Below, piece after piece: positions 10,278-20,554 of a stretch of 64,000 nucleotides of DNA (positions are counted from its first letter, which is position 1; the number at the start of each line of letters is the position of its first letter). This DNA is from Scilla litardierei. Its lineage: Eukaryota > Streptophyta > Magnoliopsida > Asparagales > Asparagaceae. The DNA lies in NCBI GenBank assembly GCA_030789695.1, contig CM061142.1:145857637-145921636 (forward strand), written 5' to 3'. The notes beneath the pieces are model-generated. The model made no database searches. It had not been told where the DNA came from and saw only the letters and a program-made list of their open reading frames with translations. A program made the position numbers and the translations under genes.

Positions 10278-12427
10278 CTATTTCATCACTGCCATTACGG
10301 GGACTAACTCTGCCAGCTGGCAGTGTCGGACCGCTTCGGCCTGCTTCGCCTCCAACTCGGTCTTCCCCGCCTCCACTTGCTGCTCCAACTCCACCGCCCT
10401 CTTCTTCTCTTGCTCGAGGGCGACCTCCGCATCAATACGACGGGCTTCTTCAGCTTGGACCTTTGCCTCAAACTCCTCCAAGCATGCCTCCTGCTTCTGG
10501 ATTGTCGCCTTCTGTTAGTCATACCATCCCTGCAACTTGGCATACTGGGCCATGTGCCTCATCGCCCGCTCCTCAGCTTCCTTCTTAAAAGCGAAGAGCT
10601 TAGCCTCCTTCTTCCTGAGCACAGCCTTGGCCTTGTTTATAGCGGGGGTGTGGTGCCTAAGGGCGACCATTATTGCACTAGACTGCACAGAAGATAGAAA
10701 GAAGAGTGAAGCAAACTCGAATAAAAGTTGTCTTAAGAGAGGAGTCGAATTGACCTGCATGTTGTGCCAGATGGCCAAGGCACACAATCTCTCCGCACCC
10801 ACATTTGTTAGAGACTCCCTATCTCTGGCAGCAAGATGTTCTTGGCCAGCCTCGCAGCTACTCTGGCTTCATCGAAAACCGATTTGACAGAGCCAACCGG
10901 GTAGGACGCCGCCAGAGAGTCCTCCGTCGACATCTTCACAAGCTCGTCCCTCTTGGACTTGAATACAGTGAGCACCACCTCACAGATCGGGTGGGCAGGC
11001 TTACCAATTCCGATGGAAGGGCAGCCGTAGGTCCAGCGATCTACGGCTCTCGATTGCCCGCTGGAGCCCGACCCGGCTGGAGACCCCTGGGGCACGACAG
11101 TCCGAAGTGGAATTGTGGGGATCGGGGGTGGTCACCCGCTCTGAGACCCTTGGGCCTCCGGCTCAGCCCTCACGACATCCTCAGCATCGAGGTCGATTGA
11201 CTGGTGATCAGATCTGCCCACTGTGCTCTCAGTAGGGCGGCCATTATCTGCTACAGTCGTCAGAAGGCCCGAAGCAACCGTGGCCTCTGCCACCTTCGTC
11301 TTCTTCGTTCGAACGAGCTTCTCATCCTTCGCCGTCGAAGATCCCTCCCGAGCTCGCATCGAGCCGCCCTTCATCGATTGTTTGACTGCTTGCTCCGAGG
11401 CCAGCCTTATCAACTCCTCCATTGGTAAACTCATCGTTTGACCTATAAGACGGAAATAGATCAGGGTGAGCAAATTAGGAGCGACAACCATAAAGCTTGG
11501 ACTACCTTCGCGCCAGATGTACCGGACTATCATCTCCTCCTTGGCGAGCTTCTCATATTGCATGTCCGCGTAAGGGATCTCCTGCAATATCCTAGCCTGC
11601 TCTGCATCATCCACATCGAGACATACATCCATGTTCACCTCCGGGTTTTGTACGCCCCAGTTCGATCTCAATGGTAGATCTTTGGGCGTCGAGACGAACA
11701 CGTACCCCTCCTTCCATCACTTAATCTTCCCCGGCAAGCCCAAGAATAGAGGCCGCCATCTCCTCGACGAAAGATAGTAGTGCGGCCCCAGTCTCTTGAT
11801 CTCAATGAAGTATCGAAATAGGGGGAGGGTCGGACTGATATCGCTCCCCGCATAGAGGAAGAGGAAGCCAACAATTGCACTGATGGAGTTCGGCATTAAT
11901 TGAAAAAGGGGAAGCTCAAGAAAATTCAAGATGTGGAGGAGCAAAGGGGGAAGAGGGAAGCGAAGTCCTTGGTGGAAGCAGGCAACATAGACTCCAGCCT
12001 CGTAGTCCTTTGGAAAACATACCCGTTCGGTGGCAGTCGGAAGATGGACTGTGTAGGACGGCCTAATGTACTTTGCGCAGGCTTCAGGTATAAAGGAGGT
12101 AATTGCTATCGAATCCACGCTCGAGATCTTAGCAGGGACGTTCCCAGCCTCGGCTATGGTTACGACGGCTCGATCGGATAGTCAGGGCTTTGTCATGGCT
12201 AGCCCCTTTCCCTTCTTCGGATCCCTAAGGACCACCGACGACGAACCCACAACAAGCTCGACCGCTGGCCTACTCTCGGGGCGGCCCTGACTGACCGGAG
12301 ACGTCTCCTCCTCCCCCTCCTCTGTATCCACGGCAGGACTATCTGGTGCTCTGCCGCCCCTATACCTTTCCTCTTTCTCTCTCAAAGCAGTGGAGCCAGA
12401 AGAACTACTAGAAACCATGTTGAGCAA
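10278..12427 (-). pseudogene. Tat antisense ORF (putative gypsy-type transposon protein)
   Basis: Reading from 12427 leftwards, one frame gives an acidic/Ser-rich N-terminus (MVSSSSSGSTALREKEERY, SPAVDTEEGEEETSPVSQG), then the conserved core (VACFHQGLRFPLPPLLLHIL, LPLFQLMPNSISAIVGFLFL, RRWRPLFLGLPGKIK) resembling the 'putative gypsy type transposon' domain. It continues in the same frame through WKEGYVFVSTPKD. Two in-frame TGA codons (about 12182 and 11714) look like decayed CGA codons. Likely introns lie near 11440-11505 and 10690-10758 (GT...AG with T-rich ends). The C-terminal part is a coiled coil (EEFEAKVQAEEARRIDAEVA, EQEKKRAVELEQQVE) with a further stop. The left end is cut by the Athila insertion. 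The function of this family is unknown. Confidence 0.65.
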
Positions 12428-12580
12428 GAAGATTACCTAGCAGAAAGAAGACGGACTGACGAAGCTGTCAGAACGATAGCATGAACTCCAGTGACAGCAA
12501 CGACGATTGGAAACTCAGAAGAAGGCAAGAGTTTGAAGGAAATCAGAAGTAGGAAAACTCTCGCTCGATCTCTCCCTCCC

Positions 12581-12590
12581 TTATTTATAG
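12581..12590 (-). promoter_or_regulatory. TATA-like box upstream of the antisense ORF
   Basis: On the minus strand CTATAAATAA lies about 155 bp upstream of the antisense ATG (12427). Spacing fits a TATA-driven transcript with a leader of roughly 120 nt; not proven. Confidence 0.45.
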
Positions 12591-12902
12591 TAGGCGTCAG
12601 CCGATCTCTGTCATCGAAGCTCTACCACGTTGCAAAGATCCGATCTCCTTTGACGCCTCGACTGCCACCCGCAGTCATGTCCACCATGCGTCGCCCTCTA
12701 GATGGATGAGACGCTTCGATATTCTCCCGCCATCAAATCAAAATGATTTCAGCAAAACGGTGGGCGGGCTTTTCAAATTATTTACCACCTTAACCAAAGG
12801 CTCAGGGCAAAGGCCATCCTTTCCCCTTCCGGGTAGGTGGGGTGACGGTGCATCATCCGATCTAAGCCGGGCTTCCGCCCAATCTGAAATGACGGGGGTA
12901 AT

Positions 12903-13927
12903 TGTTACGACCTAAAGATCGTGATACCTCGACCTTTCTTCCAAGTTTTCCAGACACCCGTGAAGTCCACCTCGCCAAATGGGACGCTCGCCCATCCTCT
13001 ACGAAGTCCGCCTCGACTAGTAGGAAGGGTGCACTTTGCCCCGAACCTCACCGGTTGCTCGCCCACTTCCCTCTATGCTCTCCAGGTGAACAACCAATTC
13101 GCCCGTCATCCACCGGGAGCGACCAAGTGACTCATGTACAGCCCCGCTCCTCAGACGCACCTCGATGATACTTTGGCCCATCGAACACGACAAACACCCT
13201 TGTACAAGAAAGCCACGGATACTTCCGCTGCTCAACAGCCTGACAAAGCATCCCCTGGCTGCTCTTGGCTGCTGTGCCGTCTGATCGCTTGGTGCTTTTA
13301 GCTCTGACACTCTGACAAAGCACCCCTGGCCGTTGCACCGTCTGACAAAAGCATGGCCGACGCGCACAGCTTTGACATCCTCGGCCGAACCTTCTGCAGT
13401 CTGACACACCAGCTCAGCACGCCGGGTCAGCCCTACCTAACCGCATCCATTAAATACCCCCTCCACCTCCATCGAGAGGGAGGTTGGCTAATTGATTCTC
13501 AAACTCACACACACACACACAAGAGCAAGTATCCTCCATATATTTGTTCTTCCACCTAAGCTCGCCACGTAAGGTCGACCTACTTCTAGCTTGGCCTACA
13601 TGTCCGACCCACTTTTATAAGCCCTAACTCTGACTTAGGCATCAGAGAGGCCGTGGGTTGGATCCCAACCCGGCCTTTCTGACGAGCTGCTCTTTGCGCA
13701 GGTGAGCTCGACCAAGCAGCGAACGATCGTCATCCAACTCAAGGAGAGCAACGAACAAGCAGCGAGCTTGCATGATTGATCCAGAGATCGACCTCTGAAG
13801 TGCGCCTAGCCTCTACACCCCCAAACACATGTAAACATCATACCCAATCCTCATCTAACTTGTAACCACCGTGCCCTTGGTTCCCCCTCTAAATAAATTC
13901 ATTGTACGTGGATCTTACCCCGCAACA
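12903..13927 (+). repeat. Tat-type LTR
   Basis: Begins TGTTACGACC after a G-rich tract and ends CCGCAACA, giving the inverted ends TGTT/AACA over 1025 bp. It contains a TATA-like ATTAAATACC near 13448 and a (CA)n run near 13505-13520. The phrase CTGACTTAGGCATCAGAG near 13630 is typical of Tat LTRs. No ORF of note. Confidence 0.65.
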
Positions 13928-14904
13928 GTTCCGGTTCCAACCTAGATCCGAGCTCAAGTCAAGCTTCGAAACTTCTTCAAAGCTCGATCCGAGCTCAACC
14001 CGAGCTTCGCCCGAGATGGCCAAGTCTTCATTAGAGATGGACAAGTCTTCACCCAAATTTCTTTGTCAGATCTCCATCTAATCACCATATGGATTGGAGC
14101 TTCGATCCGAGCTTCGATCTAGTTCTAAGCTCCTTGCCAAGCTTAGGAAGTTTTGCCCATATCATTTTTTGCTGATTAATTACTTATTTGTTGATTTAAG
14201 GTTTAGCGATGTCCTTGCCGAGCACTGATCTCATGACAAATCTCGAGCAAGCTTGCCAACCCACTCAGTCCAGCATAGGCTGACAAGAAAGCTACTCCAC
14301 GCTGAGCTTCTTCCCAAGCTTTAAGATCTGGGGGGGGGCAACCTCTATCCGGGCGACCGTGTCCAGGCTTTGACCAAGACTTTTTCGAGCTCCAAACTTG
14401 CTCACTGAACTCAATTCTGTTGACCGAGCTTCTTCCTTCCAAAGCTCGATGATTCTTCCCCATCCGATGATAGCCATCTTCGCAAAGTTCCAGTTAGCAA
14501 TGCAAGTGGTCGCAAGCTGAGCTATGACAGAGGACCAGCCCCTTAATCGTGAGACAATGCACTGAGCTTGTACAGGATGCCACCTGCTGGCCTGGGCTTC
14601 CTAAGCTATGGAGGATGGGAAATCACCATAGGTTGTTTCATTCCATCTCAGCTCCAATTATAACTTAAAGCAAAGGATTGCTTTTTTGTCTCGATCGCTC
14701 ACACTTCTTACTTAAAACAATTTGCTCTCTCTCCCTTCAGTGAGATGGATTCTGAGCTCAGGGAAGCCATGAAGGATGCTTCACGGGCCAAATGTGGCTC
14801 CACAAATGCGTTCCCTGAGACTTGACCACCATCACTCCCGACTGTGTCCTCCTCACGACACCACCTCTGTCTCAGCCTCCGACGTTGCCATCCACATCCG
14901 GAGG

Positions 14905-15075
14905 GAAGGATGACCTATCTGGAGATGAGGATGACCTACCCAGGTCAAAAATGACTTATCCAGAGGCCATGATGACCTATCCAAAGGCAAGGATGACTCA
15001 AACTGGGTGAGTATGACCCATCCTGGGCAAAGATGACCTATCCTGGTCGAGGATGACCCATGCAGAGGGACCACG
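14905..15075. repeat. Short degenerate repeat, GATGACCTATCC
   Basis: Seven or so copies of (A/G)GATGACC(T)ATCC(A/T)G spaced 20-25 bp. Confidence 0.6.
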
Positions 15076-15485
15076 CAAAATGACCTATCTAAGATGGCAG
15101 ACAGTGCCTAAATTCATTCAACCTGCTTGAACGAGATACTATTGGTAAAATAAAACTAATCTAAGCTTACTCTTCGTTTCATTTTTGTTCCCGATGAGCT
15201 AACATAATCTTGATGAGCTGACATACCTTTGACAAGTGCACCCTAAGAGGGCATTTGATCAGCCATGCTTTCCACTTTACCAAAGTGTGCAGGCCCACAA
15301 GTCAGCACAGGATACCTTGCGAGCTGGTCGGCTATACGATCGGGGCCACGCCATCACGGGCTGACTTCTCTATATGCTTGAGGATAACTTTTTTTACCAT
15401 CAAATTTCGCTCGGTTATGCGATCAGAGGACCAACCCTTCACAGGCAGAACAAGCTACACGATTAGGGATAAACTCCTTACCTTT

Positions 15486-16225
15486 GTCGGATGTAAATTG
15501 AGTGGCCACTCCCCTCACCACCGAACGAATCTCATCAGATGTAAGTCAGGGGGCCGCCCCCCTCACCACCGAACGATCCTTCGTCGGACGTAAGTCGGGG
15601 GGACGCTTCCCTCGCCACCGAAGAACCCTTCATAGGAAATAAGTCAGGGGCCACTTCCCTCGCCACCGAATGATGCTCGTCGGACATAAGTCATGGCACC
15701 TCTCTTCTCACCACCGAACGATGCTCGGCGGACGTAAGTCGGGGGGCCTCTCCCCTCACCACCAAATGATGATTGTCAGACGTAAGTCAAAGGGCCACTC
15801 CACTCACCATCGAACGATGCTCGTCGGACGTAAGTCGAGGGGCCACTCCCATCGCCAACAAACGATGCTTGTGTACGTAATTCGAGGGGCCACTCCCATC
15901 GCCACCAAACGAAGCTCGTCGGACCTAAGTCGAGGGGCCACTCCCCTCGCCATCGAACGATCCTTGTCAGACGTAAGTCGGGGGGAGGGGGGGCAACTCC
16001 ACTTGCCACCTAACGATCCTCGGCGTATGTAAGTTGGGGCCACTCCCTTCGCCATCGAACGATCCTTATTGGATGTAAGTCGGGGGGCCACTCCCCTTGT
16101 CACCGAATGATCCTTGTCAGACGTAAGTCGGTGATGCACTTCCCTCGTCATCAAATGATCCTTGTTAGACATAAGTCGAGGGGCCCCTCCCATCGCCACC
16201 GAACAAATGAGTCTGTCGAAAGGTG
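15486..16225. repeat. Minisatellite, 47-50-bp unit
   Basis: About fifteen tandem units. Each contains GTAAGTCGGGGGGCCACTCC, then a CCTCGCCACCGAACGATCC-like segment, with recurrences of TAAGTCG at about 15543, 15592, 15642, 15688, 15736, 15783, 15831, 15925, 15975, 16075, 16124 and 16171. Each unit carries its own G-tract resembling a polypurine tract. Confidence 0.8.
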
Positions 16226-16493
16226 GAGGGCTACTCCCCTCGCAGGCCAACTCAACTATGCAAATGAGAAATATGATTTGAAGATGTCACAAACTAATCT
16301 GCTGATGTAGCTCGACAATGGTTATAAGCTGAGGGGGGCCATCTCCCTCACTTGTTAACCTACCTCCGTCTCAGCTATACGTCGAGGGGTTACTTTCCTT
16401 GCGAGCCAACCTGACTATCCGACCAAAAGCTATTTCTTCACATCGTCCAACCTCAACCTTTTTAACAGTTGAGCTCTGGTAATGGGGGGCCAT

Positions 16494-16908
16494 TGTTACA
16501 TCCTATAGGACCTGTCATGGTTAGGCCATTTCCATGCCGGCCCATGGCCTATGGCTCTAGAGTTGAACATGTCAACCTCCATCTCCCTCATAAAGAGCCT
16601 TCAATATTGGGTGGTTACCCTTCATCATAACCCACTTAAGTGGCCACTAATGAGGCAATTAAGGGAGATATTCATTAGGGCAGTTACCCCATGAAGCCAC
16701 ATTATTGACCTACCATTATGATGACCGTCATCTCCACTAAAGCCACTTGGTAAGTGGGGAGTTATAAGGAGAAATAGAAGGAGATAACAACCCCATAAAA
16801 CGAAGCACCAGGGGGGAAGAGATCCTAACCGGAGGTATCATAATACTCTTGACTTCTCTACTCTAAATTTCTTCCACCATCAACTGACTTGAGTGTCGGA
16901 TGGGAATC
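16494..16908 (+). repeat. Second Tat LTR, first segment
   Basis: Starts TGTTACATCC after a purine tract. It contains the Tat-like phrase CAACTGACTTGAGTGTCGGA at 16881-16900. It is interrupted after 16908 by chromovirus C and resumes at 52123; the shared GAATC at 16904-16908 and 52123-52127 is the insertion duplication. Confidence 0.7.
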
Positions 16909-17969
16909 TGTAACGGTCGATTTCCGATCGTACTTTGTTCGTGCACGTGCTTTTGACCATGCACGTATTTATTTTAGACTCTGTTTGTTTGTGAACACTT
17001 TAGTGTGATATGTCGTTGTGAACGTCTCTGAGAGTATTAAATTGTGGCACTAATTTGGAACGACATTTCTCGGGTCGTTCTCCCACGATTTGATCTTATT
17101 CGAAGAGACGTTGCGATTTTCACTTTTGATGTGAGACGTTTCTATTTTTAGTTTAGTCACCCGACGTCAAAATTGAGATCCGTCTTCTTAGTTTCCTTTC
17201 TCTCGTCGTCCCGATCACCTCAATATTTATTTCACAATTTTTGGATTTCATTTGACCTATTTTACATTTTTGGTCAAGATTAAAATATTTTTAGATACTA
17301 AGTTTTAAAGTATTTTCGACCCAATATAATTTCTATTAGATTATAACTCTTCAAAACATTTTTGACCCAAATCATAGCCCCTTGGCCGCACCCCTATTGC
17401 TTGAGATATAGTGAGGGTGAATATTTGGGTTTAAAATCAATTTCAATTCAAATATAACCCTAGACCAGGTCAAACCCACCTACACTATATAAATACCCCC
17501 TAGGATAACCTATTTTCCCAAGAAATCAAACCCTAGCTGCCCCCCACATCTCAAATTTTCACTTGCGACGTTCGTCGTAGCCACAGCTTGCAGCCGCCGC
17601 GCACGACCGACGTTTGCCCTTGTTTTCCCTCGGTCTGACCGAGGCCCAACCCTGCACTGCCGCTCCGCTCCGCACCCAGTCACCCGCCTCATCGTTGCAA
17701 CCCCTACTGCTCGCTACGACCGAGAGCCTCTCTCGGTCTGACCGAGAGAAAGCCCCGCACCCCGCTCCGCTGCAACCCGCAGTACCCGACCGACGCCCCC
17801 CATCGGTCTGACCGGCCCGCTCCCTCACAATGCACCGCACCGCCGCTCCGTTGCAACCCGCATCGTTGCAACCCCCGCCCTGCAGCGCCCGACCGACAAC
17901 TTCCCTCGCAGCGGCCCGCTGCGACCGAGAGCCCGCATCTCCGCAAGCGCAGCGATCGACTGTGCACTG
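16909..17969 (+). repeat. Element C 5' LTR, first segment
   Basis: Homologous to 49323-50363 in the 3' LTR. Near the start it has GTGCACGTGC (a CACGTG core), then a TATA-like CTATATAAAT at 17485-17494 and the start of the CGGTCTGACCG array (17605-17935). It breaks at the insertion of element A. About 383 bp of LTR (equivalent to 50364-50746) are absent between this segment and 26719. Confidence 0.88.
17605..17935. repeat. Palindrome array, CTCGGTCTGACCGAG type
   Basis: Near-palindromes such as CCTCGGTCTGACCGAGG (17628-17644) and CTCTCGGTCTGACCGAGAG, with single CGACCGA words between. It lies downstream of the TATA-like box at 17485, unlike the arrays in the D-type LTRs. Confidence 0.75.
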
Positions 17970-18315
17970 TGTCACGACCCGCTTCCATAAAATGGAGGCG
18001 AGACGTGAAAAGGTCCGCACGAGAGTGGAGCTGTGAAGCCCCAAACCCGATAAGCGTCAATAAAACATAAGCAGGTCCCTGTAACCACAAACGGAGCAGC
18101 AATAATAATAAAAGGAGAGACAGAAATAAAATTCTCATATCTCATAAATTGTCCAACATGAAAATAAGTCCAACATCCAGAAAAGCCACCAGGCTAAAAG
18201 AAAGAGTCTAAAGGCCCAGAACAAGGCCAACAAAAGCAACAACGACACAAAGTATAGGTGCCACGCATCGACAACAAAACAACAGCCTAAACAAAAGGAA
18301 AACACAACGAAGACA

Positions 18316-18423
18316 CTAGGACTGGTCCCCAGTGTCCACGTACTCCCCGTCAAACACAAGCTCAGGCTCGGCGTCAGCAAACACCTCGTCCTCAACAAGG
18401 TACTCAGGCTCGGGATCTAACAT
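18316..18423 (-). CDS. LTR microORF, acidic 35-residue peptide (A, 3' LTR)
   Basis: ATG at 18423, TAG at 18316-18318. The peptide starts MLDPEPE and ends DTGDQS and is rich in Asp and Glu. It sits in the downstream half of the LTR, after the hairpin module and before the LTR end. The same 35-codon frame without any length change occurs at 23998, 27644, 40205, 47471, 51671, 56897 and 59463. In the last seven codons (DTGDQS plus stop) the differences between copies A, C, D, E and G are all at third positions. It could be an independent small peptide, a regulatory upstream ORF, or the last exon of a spliced product, since TTAG after the ATG resembles a splice acceptor. Not a known family to me. 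Confidence 0.55.
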   Translation of the reverse strand: MLDPEPEYLVEDEVFADAEPELVFDGEYVDTGDQS

Positions 18424-19092
18424 GTGTCACCCAAAAGAGTAAAGGGGCACATGTCAGCAAGTCTAAAAGACTTGGGCAAGGAAACTGAAAGTAAGGCAAC
18501 TAGCAACCTAGCAGTTATAGTATGCATGACATGGCAGTTATAACATGAGTGCACAATTAAGACATGGTGAACAGTAAGTACAAGAGAACAATTATCGGGA
18601 CAAGACAAGAGTAGCCAAGTTACTAACAATCTCAATCAATTCACTATTCATGTTTCACTGTTGTTTGTAGATGTTTACGCCCTTCAGCTGAATGGTACAA
18701 CATTCACGCTGATCGGCACTAAACACTACCCCACCCCAGAGTTTACGCCTTACAACTGCAGTTGCTGATCGGGCAGACTCCCAGTTGAATGGCCGCTTAA
18801 CCCTTACCCCATCCCGCACGTAAACAAGCCAGGGTCCCTGTACATGAGCCCAGCAAGTGAGCCAGGGTTGCCCCGCACGGGAGCTTGTTTTCCTAGTTCA
18901 CAATTCAATATCAAGCGTTGGGGTTAGCAACTCATTATGCTCGCTTCTGGTCACGAGCCAGGAAACACAAGTATTGTCGCGATGCTACGCAATCACGAGA
19001 TCACTTAAAGAATGTAATGACATGACAATTAATTCGCGTACCGTTAATGGAAAGTAAACATGACATGGTAATTGTGCAACATGATATATGTC

Positions 19093-19232
19093 GGAACTAG
19101 CTTCGTTGTCAAGCTAGTTCCTAAATTTGCGCCTAGGCGAGTATCATTTCGTCGCCTAGCCTCTTTTACGCCTACAACAAGCAAAATGGCCTAAAACATG
19201 GCCTAAACCCTAAGTGGCAAGTTTCACTTGCC
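19093..19232 (-). promoter_or_regulatory. Leader RNA hairpin module (A, 3' LTR)
   Basis: Three inverted repeats in transcript order. H1: GGCAAGT/ACTTGCC with loop GAA (19232-19216). H2: CTAGGCGA/TCGCCTAG with an 11-nt loop CGAAATGATAC (19159-19133). H3: GGAACTAGCTT/AAGCTAGTTCC with loop GACAACG (19121-19093). H2 and H3 stems differ from other LTR copies by paired changes, whereas the loops are nearly invariant. Confidence 0.7.
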
Positions 19233-19703
19233 TAGCACCGGGGATGACGATCACGAAGGTTCGTCTCGCGGAGGCTAATCTACGGGGAAATCGCTGTTAT
19301 GGGGAAACAATCATCAAAACAACATTCATTCATTAGGGTTTCATAAAAATACAAATAGGTTATGAAAACATCGAGAGATCGATTTCTTACCGAGAGGAGG
19401 CGGAAGAAACACTCCGGGGAACCTATGGACCAGATCTGAAAACGAATGGAGAAGTTTGGAAAACTAGGGTTTTGGGGGATTTTGGGGATTTGATGAGCTT
19501 TTGGGGAAGATGAGAGGTAGAATGAGTTGATGGATGGTTTGGATGATGAAGGATGAGCTTGGAATGAAGAATAAGGGTTGGAGGAAGATGGGGGCTCAAT
19601 GGGGGAGAAACTAGGGTTTTGGGTCGAGTGGAGGAAGAAGAAAATGTTTGGGATGGGTTTAAATAGGATGGGCTGGCGGCTGCCCAGAAATTAGGGTTTT
19701 AAC

Positions 19704-20240
19704 ACAGATTAGTCGGTCAAAGAGCAACCACTGACCGACTAGTTTGGCAACTAGTCGGTCGGTCGACCAACGCAGACCGACTAAGTGTAAACAGTAACTT
19801 CTGAACGAAAATAGGATTTGGATTTAGTCGGTCGATGAACAACTACTGACCGACTAGTTTAACATCTAGTCGGTCGGTGAACGTTCTTAGACCGACTAAG
19901 AGTGAACAGTAACTCGACTGTACAGAAGAACCAAGAATTAGTCGGTCTAAGTACAAAACTTAACCGACTAGTTTAACAACTAGTCGGTCGAAAGATGAAC
20001 TTAGACCGACTAAGAATGAACAGTATTGATACCAAAAATGAGTTGAAGAGTTAGTCGGTTAAAGAAGCATTGCTGACCGACTAGTTTGCAACCTAGTCGG
20101 TCAACCAACGTTCTTAGACCGACTAACGATAAAAAGTAACTCTTGAGAAATTTAGAAAGCAAACTAGTCGGTCCAAGAAGGATTGCCGACCGACTGGATC
20201 GTCATCTAGTCGGTCGGTGCCCCTTCTTACACCGGCTAAT
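19704..20240. repeat. Palindrome array, TAGTCGGTC type (A, 3' LTR)
   Basis: Five units of roughly 80 bp plus spacer. Each has four copies of TAGTCGGTC in alternating orientation (+ - + -), so each can fold into nested hairpins. Spacers carry AACAGTAAC. It lies upstream of the TATA-like box in the sense (minus) direction. Confidence 0.9.
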
Positions 20241-20508
20241 AAGCACCAAAAGTTCCGATACGGAGCGCGAAGCTCCGGGATCGATTCCTAAGACTCCTAG
20301 GCTTGATCTAATAGTAAGATACGACCGTTATGAAGCCCGTCACGAATGACATACTTCGAAATCGACGATCCTAAGGAAGAAACGAGAAAACACGACGAAA
20401 CGATCGAAAATGAAAGTTACGGAGACGAAAACCACACATGAGGAGAAAATCCACCAAAACATATATTATAATATAATAAATCCAGATACATGAAAACCAG
20501 TCGTTACA

Positions 20509-20523
20509 TCCTCCCCAACTTAA
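20509..20523 (-). other. Polypurine tract of element A
   Basis: On the minus strand TTAAGTTGGGGAGGA precedes the LTR start TGTAACGACTGG. Confidence 0.75.
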
Positions 20524-20554
20524 GAAAAATTCCGTCCTCGGAATTTCCAAACAC

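Larger units (their letters stand above)
10265..13927 (+). mobile_element. Tat-lineage Ty3/gypsy element, 3' part
   Basis: The piece consists of an antisense ORF region (10278-12427), a spacer, a purine tract near 12890-12900 and an LTR (12903-13927). An antisense ORF between pol and the 3' LTR is a known trait of plant Tat elements. The upstream gag-pol is missing because the Athila LTR ends at 10264. Confidence 0.65.
13928..16493 (+). other. Tat-type 3' UTR, non-coding
   Basis: I see no supportable protein. The first part (13928-14100) has repeated GATCCGAGCT/GAGCTTCGA words. 14890-15070 has short repeats around GATGACCTATCC. 15486-16225 is a minisatellite. The stretch ends in a purine tract (AATGGGGGGCCAT, 16481-16493) immediately before an LTR start, so it reads as the 3' UTR of the second Tat element. 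Short ORFs here arise from the repeats. Confidence 0.5.
17970..20508 (-). repeat. Element A 3' LTR (D-type)
   Basis: A 2539-bp LTR on the minus strand. In transcript order it holds: start at 20508, palindrome array 20240-19704, TATA-like CTATTTAAAC at 19666-19657, hairpin module 19232-19093, the 35-codon ORF 18423-18316, and the end at 17970. This LTR is complete, whereas the 5' copy has lost 691 bp. Confidence 0.88.

Noticed and set aside
13505..13520. (CA)n microsatellite in the Tat LTR
   Set aside because: A short ordinary dinucleotide run without further structure.
14203..14463. Minus-strand ORF of 86 codons in the Tat 3' UTR
   Set aside because: Short, unsupported by any motif and located in repeat-derived sequence.
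17559..18138. Gly/Cys/Arg-rich minus-strand ORFs over the C-type LTR (also at 49923-50597 and 57716-58325)
   Set aside because: They follow the GC-rich palindrome array, differ in frame and length between copies and show no conserved domain.
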